Source of the DNA: JBBTQZ01 sp038065435
Lineage (GTDB): Bacteria > Patescibacteriota > Minisyncoccia > Phycocordibacterales > WO2-35-19
NCBI GenBank assembly: GCA_038065435.1
Contig: JBBTQZ010000030.1
Location: 1-21,059 of the forward strand
Reading direction: 5' to 3'
Length of the DNA stretch: 21,059 nucleotides
Position 1 is the stretch's first letter. Each line of letters starts with the position of its first letter. The position numbers were made by a program, and so were the translations under genes. The notes under the pieces are model-generated. The model was not told the origin of the DNA. It saw only the letters and a list, made by a program, of their open reading frames with translations, and made no database searches. Below are positions 7,601 through 14,083 of the stretch, piece after piece.

Positions 7601-8227
7601 ATGCAAAATCCGTATCTCCCCAGTCGGGTAAACGGAGGTCGAGCATTTGAAAAATGGATTTTTGGTCAAGACAACTTCTTTGTAAAAGTCTCTGACCACA
7701 AATCGGACTTTGAAGAGGTAACCATCGGCTCTGTTTTACAGAAACTTAAAAATAGCAAAAACAGATGTCGATACCCGGATACTCTGGTGAGTAATGTGTT
7801 GTACCACCACATCCTGAGATCTCTCAAAGATGTTGGTGTTCAAATAGACTTTGCAATTTTAGTGAGAACGATGGGAACCCTAGCCGATGCTTTCTATCAA
7901 AGTGATGCTGTGTTTCTGGTCAAGACTATTCGGGGGCATTATCTGATCGCTACGATAGATGCGGCATTTTTTGGGGGATATCAAGATAAGAAAGCTGTCA
8001 AAGCTGATGACCAAAAATATCTTGAAATCCAGGATGAGCTGTATCAAATAAAAAGAAGTAATGCATCAGAAAAAGGCCAACCAAACTGGTTGGAAGAAAG
8101 GCCGGGGAATCACTTCATTCTTTCGCCCAAGGATTTGGGTCGTAGGGGGCTGAAGAGGCTCGGGAGACTCATTGCGAGGGCTCTTTTAGAGCAAGAGCGA
8201 CTAAAAAGCCATAATACAAGGCAATAA
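7601..8227 (+). CDS. Hypothetical protein, family not recognised
   Basis: 208 aa, soluble, no signal peptide or membrane segment. I do not recognise the family. The middle (about residues 75-145) reads like an alpha/beta domain, with GTLADAFYQSDAVFLVK followed by a strand HYLIATIDAAF. A PD-(D/E)xK nuclease-like fold crossed my mind from the Asp-hydrophobic-strand pattern, but the full catalytic triad cannot be shown, so this remains a guess. The C-terminus is basic and helical (RRGLKRLGRLIARALL). The gene has its own extended -10 promoter and a strong Shine-Dalgarno sequence, unlike its neighbours, and ends at a 35-nt hairpin. It probably forms a single-gene transcription unit. Either independent regulation or a separate origin would fit. 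Confidence 0.75.
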   Translation: MQNPYLPSRVNGGRAFEKWIFGQDNFFVKVSDHKSDFEEVTIGSVLQKLKNSKNRCRYPDTLVSNVLYHHILRSLKDVGVQIDFAILVRTMGTLADAFYQSDAVFLVKTIRGHYLIATIDAAFFGGYQDKKAVKADDQKYLEIQDELYQIKRSNASEKGQPNWLEERPGNHFILSPKDLGRRGLKRLGRLIARALLEQERLKSHNTRQ

Positions 8228-8262
8228 AAGACCCAATTTACGAAATTTGTAGATTGGGTCTT
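8228..8262. terminator. 35-nt hairpin directly after the 7601 gene
   Basis: Starting at the base after the TAA stop, 8228-8237 pairs perfectly with 8253-8262. The pairing continues inward with two wobbles to a three-base loop, 16 pairs in all. It could end the upstream transcript. However, the T-run after it on the plus strand is poor (GACATTTT), and its 3' arm runs into the -35 box of the next promoter, so an operator role is also possible. Confidence 0.55.
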
Positions 8263-8288
8263 GACATTTTATGAAAAATCATTATACT
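8261..8288 (+). promoter_or_regulatory. Strong sigma70-type promoter of the 8371 gene
   Basis: Perfect TTGACA (8261-8266), a 16-nt spacer and TATACT (8283-8288), the best -35/-10 pair in the window. The predicted start is near 8295, giving a 5' leader of about 76 nt. The first two bases of the -35 box belong to the 8228-8262 hairpin. Confidence 0.8.
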
Positions 8289-8293
8289 GTCTA

Positions 8294-8326
8294 GCAGAGT
8301 TTCCTCTGCGCCCGCCTCTTCGGCGG
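8294..8326 (+). promoter_or_regulatory. Two hairpins at the 5' end of the 8371 leader
   Basis: GCAGAG-TTTC-CTCTGC (8294-8309) forms a perfect 6-bp stem at the predicted 5' end. CCGCC-TCTTC-GGCGG (8312-8326) forms a second stem. The second starts GCCCGCCT like the repeat at 12503 and may be a copy of the same GC-rich palindrome. Terminal hairpins often protect mRNA from decay; that role is inferred. Confidence 0.5.
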
Positions 8327-8370
8327 ATGCATTTATAGGATCAGAACATTCACAAGAAAGGGAGTCCAAA

Positions 8371-9339
8371 ATGGACCTGAAACAGATTTTTGAAACAGAA
8401 AGAAAAATGCTTGAGGCTGCCGAGGCGGCCTATGCGGTTCTCGCCAAATTTCTTGGCTGCCGTGGATTGGAATTGGTGATTCAACCCATCGGCATGAAGC
8501 CGGTGGAAAAAATCATTTCCACTTCCGCTCCGACTTCCGCGCCGACGCCGGTGCAAAACGCAACGCCTTCCCCCGCTCCTCCGCAGGAGCCTAAGAAGGT
8601 CGCAGAGATGCCGGCCCCTTCTCCCAAGTCTTTCTCGGCCCCGCCGAGGATTTTGAAAACTGGGGATGATCTGAACAATCATTTTCACGGATCAAAGGAA
8701 GAGGAACTTGTATATAAGATCCGTCAATTGGATTGGCGGATTAAGGGTCAGGTGCAGGAAGTGAGAAAGCTGTTGGTTTCTGTGATCCGTTCTGGATCTA
8801 TGAATCAGGAACAATATGGCACTGTGCTTCTGGCCCTCCGGAATGCCGTCAAAAACGACACCTATCTCATCGATGGGGTGAACGACTTGCGGAAGTTGTT
8901 TTCGTTGGTTCCGCAAGGGCTACTGTCGTCTTATGTGTATGTCACGGGCGGTATGCTCGACATACTCATCAAAAAATTAGCAATGTTGGAGGGTGACATC
9001 GATACATCGGTGATGGGGGAAATCCTTGATCTTCTGGACGCCCTGGCCGAACTTCAGGGGAGGGGTTGCGCACCTACCCCGAAGATGAGGTCACGACTTG
9101 AAGACCTCATCAGTGTCATCGGCAAATTTCCGAGGACTGAGAAGGTTCTCCAGGAGCTTCGAGGGGTGGTTGGGGCTCCGAAAAAGGTTGAGGCAGAGGA
9201 GCCGCCAATGGTCAAAGCCGATGCTTCTCCGGATTTGCCGGAGGAGGAGGGAGGGAACAATCCACCGATTGATGGGGTTTCTGGCATTCCACCAGCCCAT
9301 ATGGTGGACTTCGGTTCACCGTCGGAGACTGTCAACTAA
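8371..9339 (+). CDS. Hypothetical protein with Pro/Ala-rich linker and helical core
   Basis: 322 aa, family not recognised. There is no signal peptide or membrane segment, so it is probably cytoplasmic. Layout: a helical N-terminus (about 1-45), a Pro/Ala/Ser/Thr-rich linker (about 48-95), a largely helical domain (about 100-260, with SKEEELVYKIRQLDWRIKG and VMGEILDLLDALAELQGRG), and an acidic, proline-containing tail (about 265-322). The start is set by GGGAG at 8360-8364, six bases before the ATG. Base composition is visibly more GC-rich than the flanking genes, with many GCC, CCG and CTC codons. It has the strongest promoter of the window, a structured leader and its own terminator, which suggests an abundant protein or an acquired gene. 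The domain order fits a scaffold or adaptor, but nothing proves it. Confidence 0.8.
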   Translation: MDLKQIFETERKMLEAAEAAYAVLAKFLGCRGLELVIQPIGMKPVEKIISTSAPTSAPTPVQNATPSPAPPQEPKKVAEMPAPSPKSFSAPPRILKTGDDLNNHFHGSKEEELVYKIRQLDWRIKGQVQEVRKLLVSVIRSGSMNQEQYGTVLLALRNAVKNDTYLIDGVNDLRKLFSLVPQGLLSSYVYVTGGMLDILIKKLAMLEGDIDTSVMGEILDLLDALAELQGRGCAPTPKMRSRLEDLISVIGKFPRTEKVLQELRGVVGAPKKVEAEEPPMVKADASPDLPEEEGGNNPPIDGVSGIPPAHMVDFGSPSETVN

Positions 9340-9399
9340 TCGTTACTTGAGCTATACCCCTCAAATCCCTCACAGGATCACGAGGCAAACGCTCACAAT

Positions 9400-9430
9400 G
9401 CCCAGCACTGCAAAGTGCTGGGCATAATCT
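9400..9430 (+). terminator. Intrinsic terminator after the 8371 gene
   Basis: GCCCAGCACT (9400-9409) pairs perfectly with AGTGCTGGGC (9414-9423) around a GCAA loop, a stable GNRA tetraloop. ATAATCTTTT follows, a modest T-tract. It lies 60 nt after the stop and just before the promoter of the next gene. Confidence 0.8.
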
Positions 9431-9455
9431 TTTACCTACCACAGAAATTTATTTT

Positions 9456-9464
9456 TGGTATAAT
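9456..9464 (+). promoter_or_regulatory. Extended -10 promoter, leaderless start at 9471
   Basis: TG-G-TATAAT (9456-9464), a perfect extended -10; no good -35 box is visible. Six bases later comes the ATG at 9471, so the message is predicted to start at or near the start codon. This also excludes the in-frame TTG at 9465, which would lie upstream of the predicted transcript start. Confidence 0.7.
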
Positions 9465-9470
9465 TTGAGT

Positions 9471-9701
9471 ATGAGATCAAAGTTTTACTTATATTTCAGT
9501 ATATGGATCATCTTGCTTTCTTACCTTGGGGTGCCAAATATTTGGAAAGTGCACCTCACTACAGCTTCTGGTATTTTGCTCTTGGCTCATTCGCTTTGGC
9601 CGACTATATTGAAGCGTCTGCAGACCAAACCTTTGCGACCCAAAAAATTAAAACCTGAAACAGAAAAACCTCTAGAATCTCCACAAAATACAGGAATATG
9701 A
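9471..9701 (+). CDS. Small membrane protein, hypothetical
   Basis: 76 aa. The first two thirds are hydrophobic, with one clear membrane segment (about residues 5-25) and a second (about 30-48). They are followed by a basic, proline- and lysine-rich tail (LRPKKLKPETEKP) that is probably cytoplasmic. No family is recognised. Its TGA stop overlaps the ATG of the DUF4015 gene (ATGA), so the two are very likely cotranscribed and translationally coupled. It may assist that envelope protein, an inference from position only. Confidence 0.7.
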   Translation: MRSKFYLYFSIWIILLSYLGVPNIWKVHLTTASGILLLAHSLWPTILKRLQTKPLRPKKLKPETEKPLESPQNTGI

Positions 9702-10885
9702 ATAGTAAGCTTGCTTTGGGTATAATCGTCGCTATCATTTTATTTTTTATTTTTGGGCTAATTTATTTTGCTGGTGGAGAGGTGGTCTACGAAGCCAAAG
9801 AACCAGATGCAAAAACAAACGTTATTTTAGAGAAAAAAGTAATTCATCTCTCTACGCCGGATCCTCTCAAAGCTGTGTATATGACCCAGTGTGTGCTAGC
9901 CACACCATCTCTTCGCAATAGATTAGTCAATCTAGTAGAAGAGACGGAATTAAACGCAATAGTTATAGATATAAAAGATTACACGGGTACTGTGGTCTTT
10001 AATACAGGAGAAAAATCTATAGATGATCTAAGTGCTCTCGGCAAAGGTTGCAGGGCAAAGGATACACAGGATTTTATAACAGAGCTTCATGATAGACAGA
10101 TTTATACAATAGGTAGGGTGACTGTTTTTCAAGATCCACTTTATACCAAGGTTTACCCAGAGACGGCAGTGAAGCGAGAGAGCGATGGCTCTGTATGGAA
10201 AGATAGAAAAGGACTTTCTTTTATAGATGTCGGGGCAAAAACATATTGGGATCATGTGGTCGCTACTGCCAAGGCTGCCTATGATATAGGGTTTGATGAA
10301 ATAAATTTTGACTATATCCGCTTTCCTTCCGATGGCAACATGAACGATACCTATTTTGAACACACTGGCACTACTACCAAGCCAGAGATGCTCCGGCAGT
10401 TTTTTGAATATTTGGATAGCAAGCTGTCTCAAACTGACATAATTACTTCGGCTGATGTGTTTGGTATGGTAACCACTGACGCTAAGGATTTAAGTATTGG
10501 ACAGGTATTGGAGTACGCACTTATGTATTTTGATTATGTGGCCCCTATGGTTTACCCCTCTCATTATCCGCCGTACTTTAATGGATGGGTGGATCCAAAC
10601 AAAGTGCCCTACGACATTATAAAATTCAACATGGATGGCGCTATTGCTAGGAGCGATTTTCTTAAGCTTGAAATAGCAAGCTCTAGTCCTCATTCGCCAC
10701 TGCTTAAAAGGCTCGGCCGCCATCAGCTCCGCCCATGGCTCCAGGATTTTGATTACCCAGTAGACTATACGAGCGATATGGTACGGGCTCAAATCCAAGC
10801 AACATACGATAGTGGCCTCACTAGCTGGATGCTCTGGGATCCGAGCAATATTTATACTAAAGAAGCATTATTGTTAGAATTATGA
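9698..10885 (+). CDS. Putative glycoside hydrolase, DUF4015 family
   Basis: 395 aa. An N-terminal membrane or signal-anchor helix (about residues 5-27) places the rest outside the membrane. The body matches the DUF4015 putative glycosyl hydrolase domain, a TIM-barrel family: KAVYMTQCV, then LNAIVIDIKDYTG, GRVTVFQDP, GFDEINFDYIRFPSDG (with acidic residues where a barrel active site would be), ADVFGMVTT, FDYVAPMVYPSHYP, LRPWLQDFDY, and WMLWDPSN near the end. Substrate and activity of this family are not established as far as I know; a role on cell-surface glycan fits the neighbourhood. The start overlaps the small membrane protein by 4 nt. The last two codons and the TGA stop lie inside a copy of the 29-nt repeat, so the natural C-terminus may have been altered. 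Confidence 0.88.
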   Translation: MNSKLALGIIVAIILFFIFGLIYFAGGEVVYEAKEPDAKTNVILEKKVIHLSTPDPLKAVYMTQCVLATPSLRNRLVNLVEETELNAIVIDIKDYTGTVVFNTGEKSIDDLSALGKGCRAKDTQDFITELHDRQIYTIGRVTVFQDPLYTKVYPETAVKRESDGSVWKDRKGLSFIDVGAKTYWDHVVATAKAAYDIGFDEINFDYIRFPSDGNMNDTYFEHTGTTTKPEMLRQFFEYLDSKLSQTDIITSADVFGMVTTDAKDLSIGQVLEYALMYFDYVAPMVYPSHYPPYFNGWVDPNKVPYDIIKFNMDGAIARSDFLKLEIASSSPHSPLLKRLGRHQLRPWLQDFDYPVDYTSDMVRAQIQATYDSGLTSWMLWDPSNIYTKEALLLEL

Positions 10886-10950
10886 ATAAAGAATCAAGAA
10901 TTAAGGGAGTTCTTTTTTGTGCTTAATTCATAATTCTTAAATCTTAATTC
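10877..10950. repeat. Inverted pair of 29-nt AT-rich repeats at the end of the DUF4015 gene
   Basis: One copy on the plus strand (10877-10905) and one on the minus strand (10922-10950) match each other at 24 of 29 positions as inverted repeats, separated by 16 nt that include TTCTTTTTT. The element is built of GAATTAW heptads (four, plus a final G). The left copy supplies Glu-Leu-stop of the DUF4015 gene. The pair could fold into a long hairpin and might reduce read-through into the ATPase gene. Confidence 0.8.
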
Positions 10951-10962
10951 TCTATCAGTAAA

Positions 10963-10991
10963 TGGATAATAAATGTAAGATAAAGTAAAAT
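10963..10991 (+). promoter_or_regulatory. Promoter of the VirD4-like ATPase
   Basis: TAAAAT at 10986-10991 ends 7 nt before the ATG at 10999, with a TGGATA at 10963-10968 as a possible -35 (17-nt spacer). This predicts a leaderless message; no Shine-Dalgarno sequence is present. Confidence 0.5.
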
Positions 10992-10998
10992 ATAGATC

Positions 10999-12816
10999 AT
11001 GGATGGTAAAAACGAAATCACTTATTTCGCTGAAACGGATGCTCGCAATAAGCGAGTAAGGTTTGGTATAAAAGATAAAGACAGGCTTCGCCATATTTAC
11101 TCTATCGGCAAAACCGGTATGGGCAAAAGCACCATGTTGGAAAATATGGCCATCCAAGATATTCAAAATGGCAAGGGCATGGCTTTTCTTGATCCGCATG
11201 GCAAGACAGCCGATCTTCTTTTGGATTATATACCGGAGTCAAGGAAAAAAGACGTAATATATTTTGCCCCGTTTGATACTGATTTCCCCATTTCTTTCAA
11301 TGCGATGGAAGATGTGGGGCCGGACAGAAGACATCTTGTTGTTTCGGGTCTTATGAGCGCATTTGAGAAGTTTTTTGGAGAAGAGAGTTTTTCAGATAGA
11401 ATGCAATATATTTTGCAAAATACTATTTTAGCTCTTTTGGAGTATCCAGGTGCCACTATGCTTGGTATCAATAGGATGCTTACGGATAAAGAGTATCGTA
11501 ATAAGGTAATCGCTAATATTACCGATCCTTCGGTTAAAAATTATTGGGTAAAAGAATACGCTGGTTATACGGAAAGGTTTGCTGCTGAAGCCATTCCGGC
11601 CATCCAAAACAAAATTGGTCAATTTACTTCTAATCCGCTAGTTAGAAATATTATCGGTCAGCCGAAATCTTCATTTGATATTAGGGAGGTGATGGATAAG
11701 AGCAAAATTCTTATTATCAACTTGTCAAAAGGATTGGTGGGAGAGGGGAATGCCAGCCTACTTGGGTCAATGCTTGTGACAAAAATATATCTGGCTGCTA
11801 TGTCGCGAGCCGATGTCTCTCCCCAAGAGATGGCAAAGTTGCCCAACTTTTACCTATATGTAGACGAGTTTCAGTCTTTTGCTAATAAAAGTTTTGCTGA
11901 CATCCTCTCGGAGGCTCGCAAATATCACTTGAGTCTCAACATTACTCACCAATACATAGAACAAATGGCTGAAGAAGTGCGGGCGGCGGTGTTTGGAAAC
12001 GTAGGTACCATGATATCTTTTCGGGTTGGCTCATATGATGCCGAAATTTTTGAAAAAGAATTTGCTCCGGTTTTCACAATGGAAGACATTGTAAATCTAG
12101 GTTTTGTCCAAATATATCTCAAATTGATGATTGATGGAGTGGCGAGCCAGCCGTTTTCGGCTACCACTCTGCCTCCGATTGCAAAACCAGAGGTGTCTTT
12201 TCGAGAAAAAGTTTTAGAGATGTCTCGTAAAAATTATACAAAACCAAAGGAAGAGGTGGAGAAAGCAATAAAGGAGTGGCATCTGCCAGAGCAGAAAATA
12301 GAATTAAGAATAAAGAATAATGAATTAAGCAAAGAAAAAAAAGAATTTAAAATAGAACACAGAGTAATTGATAGACCGAAAATAGAAACTAGAGCAGAAA
12401 AATCAAGACAAGAAATAAGACCAGAAAGAAAAGAAGAGAAAAATAATATTTTGGCGAAGGCTTTGGCGGAAGTGGTGAAGGGAAAGTCAGAATTAAGAAT
12501 TAGCCCGCCTATCGGACGGGCAGGGAACTATGAATTAAGGAAAAAAGAAGAAAGCGTTGATTCAAATAATAATACTAAACCGATCAGGCATGTATCACTG
12601 GAGGAGTTGAAGCATGGGGAAAGGAATCAAAATAAAGGACCATCTCCAGATAAACAGAATGCTTTGCGCGAAGCTTTGGAGCGAGCAAAAAATAGAGTTG
12701 TAACAAAAAGCTCGGTAAATGAGTCAATAAAAGAGGAAGTAGGGAAGAAGACAGAGCCCAAGTCTCCAAAAGAAGTACCCGAAGACGTCTTAAGAAAGAT
12801 CTTGAAAGGTGAGTAA
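10999..12816 (+). CDS. VirD4/TraG-like P-loop ATPase (type IV coupling protein-like), soluble
   Basis: 605 aa. The ATPase domain begins almost at once: IGKTGMGKST is the Walker A motif (residues 36-45, K43/S44), followed by GMAFLDPHGKTADLLLDYIP. LPNFYLYVDEFQSFA is Walker B (about residues 280-292), and SLNITHQYIEQM is the TraG/TraD-type sensor region. It belongs to the HerA/FtsK-VirD4 superfamily, whose coupling proteins bring DNA or protein substrates to a secretion channel. The N-terminal membrane helices of classical VirD4 are absent and no relaxase, VirB4 or pilin is in the window, so a conjugative role is not shown. A non-conjugative DNA-handling or secretion role is equally possible. 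From about residue 405 the protein is a charged, low-complexity tail that contains two 29-nt repeat copies, the second interrupted by a GC-rich palindrome. Confidence 0.85.
   Translation: MDGKNEITYFAETDARNKRVRFGIKDKDRLRHIYSIGKTGMGKSTMLENMAIQDIQNGKGMAFLDPHGKTADLLLDYIPESRKKDVIYFAPFDTDFPISFNAMEDVGPDRRHLVVSGLMSAFEKFFGEESFSDRMQYILQNTILALLEYPGATMLGINRMLTDKEYRNKVIANITDPSVKNYWVKEYAGYTERFAAEAIPAIQNKIGQFTSNPLVRNIIGQPKSSFDIREVMDKSKILIINLSKGLVGEGNASLLGSMLVTKIYLAAMSRADVSPQEMAKLPNFYLYVDEFQSFANKSFADILSEARKYHLSLNITHQYIEQMAEEVRAAVFGNVGTMISFRVGSYDAEIFEKEFAPVFTMEDIVNLGFVQIYLKLMIDGVASQPFSATTLPPIAKPEVSFREKVLEMSRKNYTKPKEEVEKAIKEWHLPEQKIELRIKNNELSKEKKEFKIEHRVIDRPKIETRAEKSRQEIRPERKEEKNNILAKALAEVVKGKSELRISPPIGRAGNYELRKKEESVDSNNNTKPIRHVSLEELKHGERNQNKGPSPDKQNALREALERAKNRVVTKSSVNESIKEEVGKKTEPKSPKEVPEDVLRKILKGE
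12301..12329 (+). repeat. 29-nt AT-rich repeat inside the ATPase gene
   Basis: A copy of the GAATTAW-heptad element starting exactly on codon 435 and read as ELRIKNNEL. It lies in the low-complexity C-terminal tail. Confidence 0.85.
12490..12539 (+). repeat. 29-nt repeat interrupted by a 21-nt GC-rich palindrome
   Basis: 12490-12502 and 12524-12539 together rebuild the 29-nt element (two mismatches against the 16586 copy). Between them, 12503-12523 is a 21-nt GC-rich block whose ends, GCCCG and CGGGC, pair as a hairpin. 21 nt is seven codons, so the frame is kept. The product reads ELRISPPIGRAGNYEL. Confidence 0.85.
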
Positions 12817-12830
12817 AATACTGGTAAAAT
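12802..12830 (+). promoter_or_regulatory. Promoter at the head of the polysaccharide locus
   Basis: TTGAAA (12802-12807), a 17-nt spacer and an extended -10, TG-G-TAAAAT (12822-12830). It ends 8 nt before the ATG at 12839, so a leaderless message is predicted. It overlaps the last codons of the ATPase gene and probably drives the long gene cluster that follows. Confidence 0.7.
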
Positions 12831-12838
12831 AAGCTTTA

Positions 12839-14080
12839 ATGTCAAAAAAAGTACTCATTTTTAGTATGGCATATTACCCCAAGTTTGTGGGTGGTGGGGA
12901 AGTGGCTATAAAGGAGATTACTGATCGTCTGGGTAAAGATGATTATGAATTTCACCTTATAAGTTTACGGTTTGATAAAAACATTCCTAAAGAAGAAAAA
13001 ATAGGCAATGTCTTTGTTTACAGAATAGGATTTGCGGGAACAATGAAAGAAAGTGCTGATTCGGTGCGTTTTCCTTTGCATTACAACAAGTATCTCTACC
13101 CGTTTTTGGCTGTATGGAAAGCTCTACAGCTATCCCACCAGCATAACTTCAAATTTACTCTTTCTTTAATGGCGAATTATTCGGGGTTTGGTGCACTGTT
13201 CTTTAAATTCCTTAGACCAGAAATACCTTTTCTCCTAAATCTTCAAGAAGGGGATCCTTTTGAACACTACAAAAAAAGAGTTGGCGTGCTCTTGCCTCTA
13301 TTCAAAATGATATTTAAAAGAGCAGATAAGGTAGTTGTTCTCTCAAAATATTTAGCAAAATGGGCAAATGATATGGGGTTTAAAGGCGAGCCTATGGTTG
13401 TGCCAAATGGGGTAGATATAAAACAGTTTGAATTAAGGGATATGAATTATGAATTAAACAAAAGAAAAGAAATAAGAACTCGGCTTGGTTTGAAAGATAG
13501 TAATGTGGCACTTATAACCACTTCAAGATTGGTAATAAAGAATGGGGTGGGAGATGTGATAGAAGCTCTGTCAAAATTATCAGACGATTTGAAAAATCGT
13601 GTGAAATTTGTTATTTTGGGCGAAGGATATCTTTTGGAAAAGTTAGAATTAAAAATTAAAAATTTAAAATTAGAAGACAGGGTGATTTTTAGAGGGTTTG
13701 TACCACACAGCGATATGCCTCAATACTTGAAGGCTTGTGATGTTTTTATAAGGCCCGCTCTTTCGGAAGGGTTTGGCAATTCTTTTATAGAAGCTATGGC
13801 CTGTCGTTTGCCGGTTATCGCTACTCCGGTTGGGGGTATTTTAGATTTTCTCATAGATCCCACGAAGCTCGACCATGAGGAGAGACAAAGTGGGGTAGAG
13901 ATACAGACCGGTTATTTTTGTGAACCCAATAATCCAGAATCTATAGCGGAAACAATAAAAAAAGTAATAAACGATCCGAACAAAAACACAGTTGTAGAAA
14001 ATGCTTACAAAATGGTAAAAGAAAAATATGATTGGGATATGGTCGCCTCGCAAATGAGAGAAGTATTTGATAGTATCTAG
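12839..14080 (+). CDS. GT-B glycosyltransferase (GT4-like)
   Basis: 413 aa. A typical GT4 layout: KVLIFSMAYYPKFVGGGEVAIKEI at the N-terminus, NLQEGDPFEHYKKR and VVVLSKYLAKWA in the acceptor domain, VVPNGVD at the domain junction, LGEGYLLEKL, then the donor-binding ALSEGFGNSFIEAMACRLP with E310 and E318 as the E-x7-E pair, and ATPVGGILDFL. It should add a sugar from a nucleotide donor to a lipid-linked glycan at the inner membrane face. The interdomain linker carries a 29-nt repeat copy in frame (FELRDMNYELN). It is the first gene of the cluster and has its own promoter; the epimerase follows after 3 nt. Confidence 0.9.
   Translation: MSKKVLIFSMAYYPKFVGGGEVAIKEITDRLGKDDYEFHLISLRFDKNIPKEEKIGNVFVYRIGFAGTMKESADSVRFPLHYNKYLYPFLAVWKALQLSHQHNFKFTLSLMANYSGFGALFFKFLRPEIPFLLNLQEGDPFEHYKKRVGVLLPLFKMIFKRADKVVVLSKYLAKWANDMGFKGEPMVVPNGVDIKQFELRDMNYELNKRKEIRTRLGLKDSNVALITTSRLVIKNGVGDVIEALSKLSDDLKNRVKFVILGEGYLLEKLELKIKNLKLEDRVIFRGFVPHSDMPQYLKACDVFIRPALSEGFGNSFIEAMACRLPVIATPVGGILDFLIDPTKLDHEERQSGVEIQTGYFCEPNNPESIAETIKKVINDPNKNTVVENAYKMVKEKYDWDMVASQMREVFDSI
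13430..13458 (+). repeat. 29-nt AT-rich repeat in the interdomain linker of a glycosyltransferase
   Basis: A GAATTAW-type copy starting exactly on codon 198, read as ELRDMNYEL. It falls just after the VVPNGVD motif, where GT4 proteins pass from the N- to the C-terminal Rossmann domain. Confidence 0.8.
14068..14076 (+). promoter_or_regulatory. Possible internal extended -10 promoter before the epimerase
   Basis: TG-A-TAGTAT (14068-14076) ends 7 nt before the ATG at 14084. The -10 match is only four of six and there is no -35, so this is weak. The spacing matches the other predicted leaderless starts. Confidence 0.35.
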
Positions 14081-14083
14081 GAT

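Noticed and set aside
8350..8688. Arginine-rich minus-strand frame opposite the 8371 gene
   Set aside because: The Arg-rich product is the mirror of the Pro/Ala-rich linker in GC-rich DNA; the plus-strand gene has a promoter, Shine-Dalgarno sequence and terminator.
9098..9427. A 109-residue plus-strand frame overlapping the end of the 8371 gene
   Set aside because: Its composition (Arg/Ser-rich) is typical of a shifted frame, it has no start signal, and it runs into the terminator hairpin.
10660..10740. Another repeat insertion in the DUF4015 gene (segment around IASSSPHSPLLKRLGRHQ)
   Set aside because: The stretch looks unusual and has a 5-bp hairpin (GCTTG/CAAGC), but it matches none of the repeat types here and I cannot show it is extra without an alignment.
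13646..13674. A ninth copy of the 29-nt repeat (read as ELKIKNLKL) in the 12839 glycosyltransferase
   Set aside because: The protein segment LEKLELKIKNLKLEDRVIF has the same length and pattern as the usual GT4 sequence here (LE-x-L-x3-L-x-LEDRV-x-F), so it is probably native; the DNA match is also the poorest.
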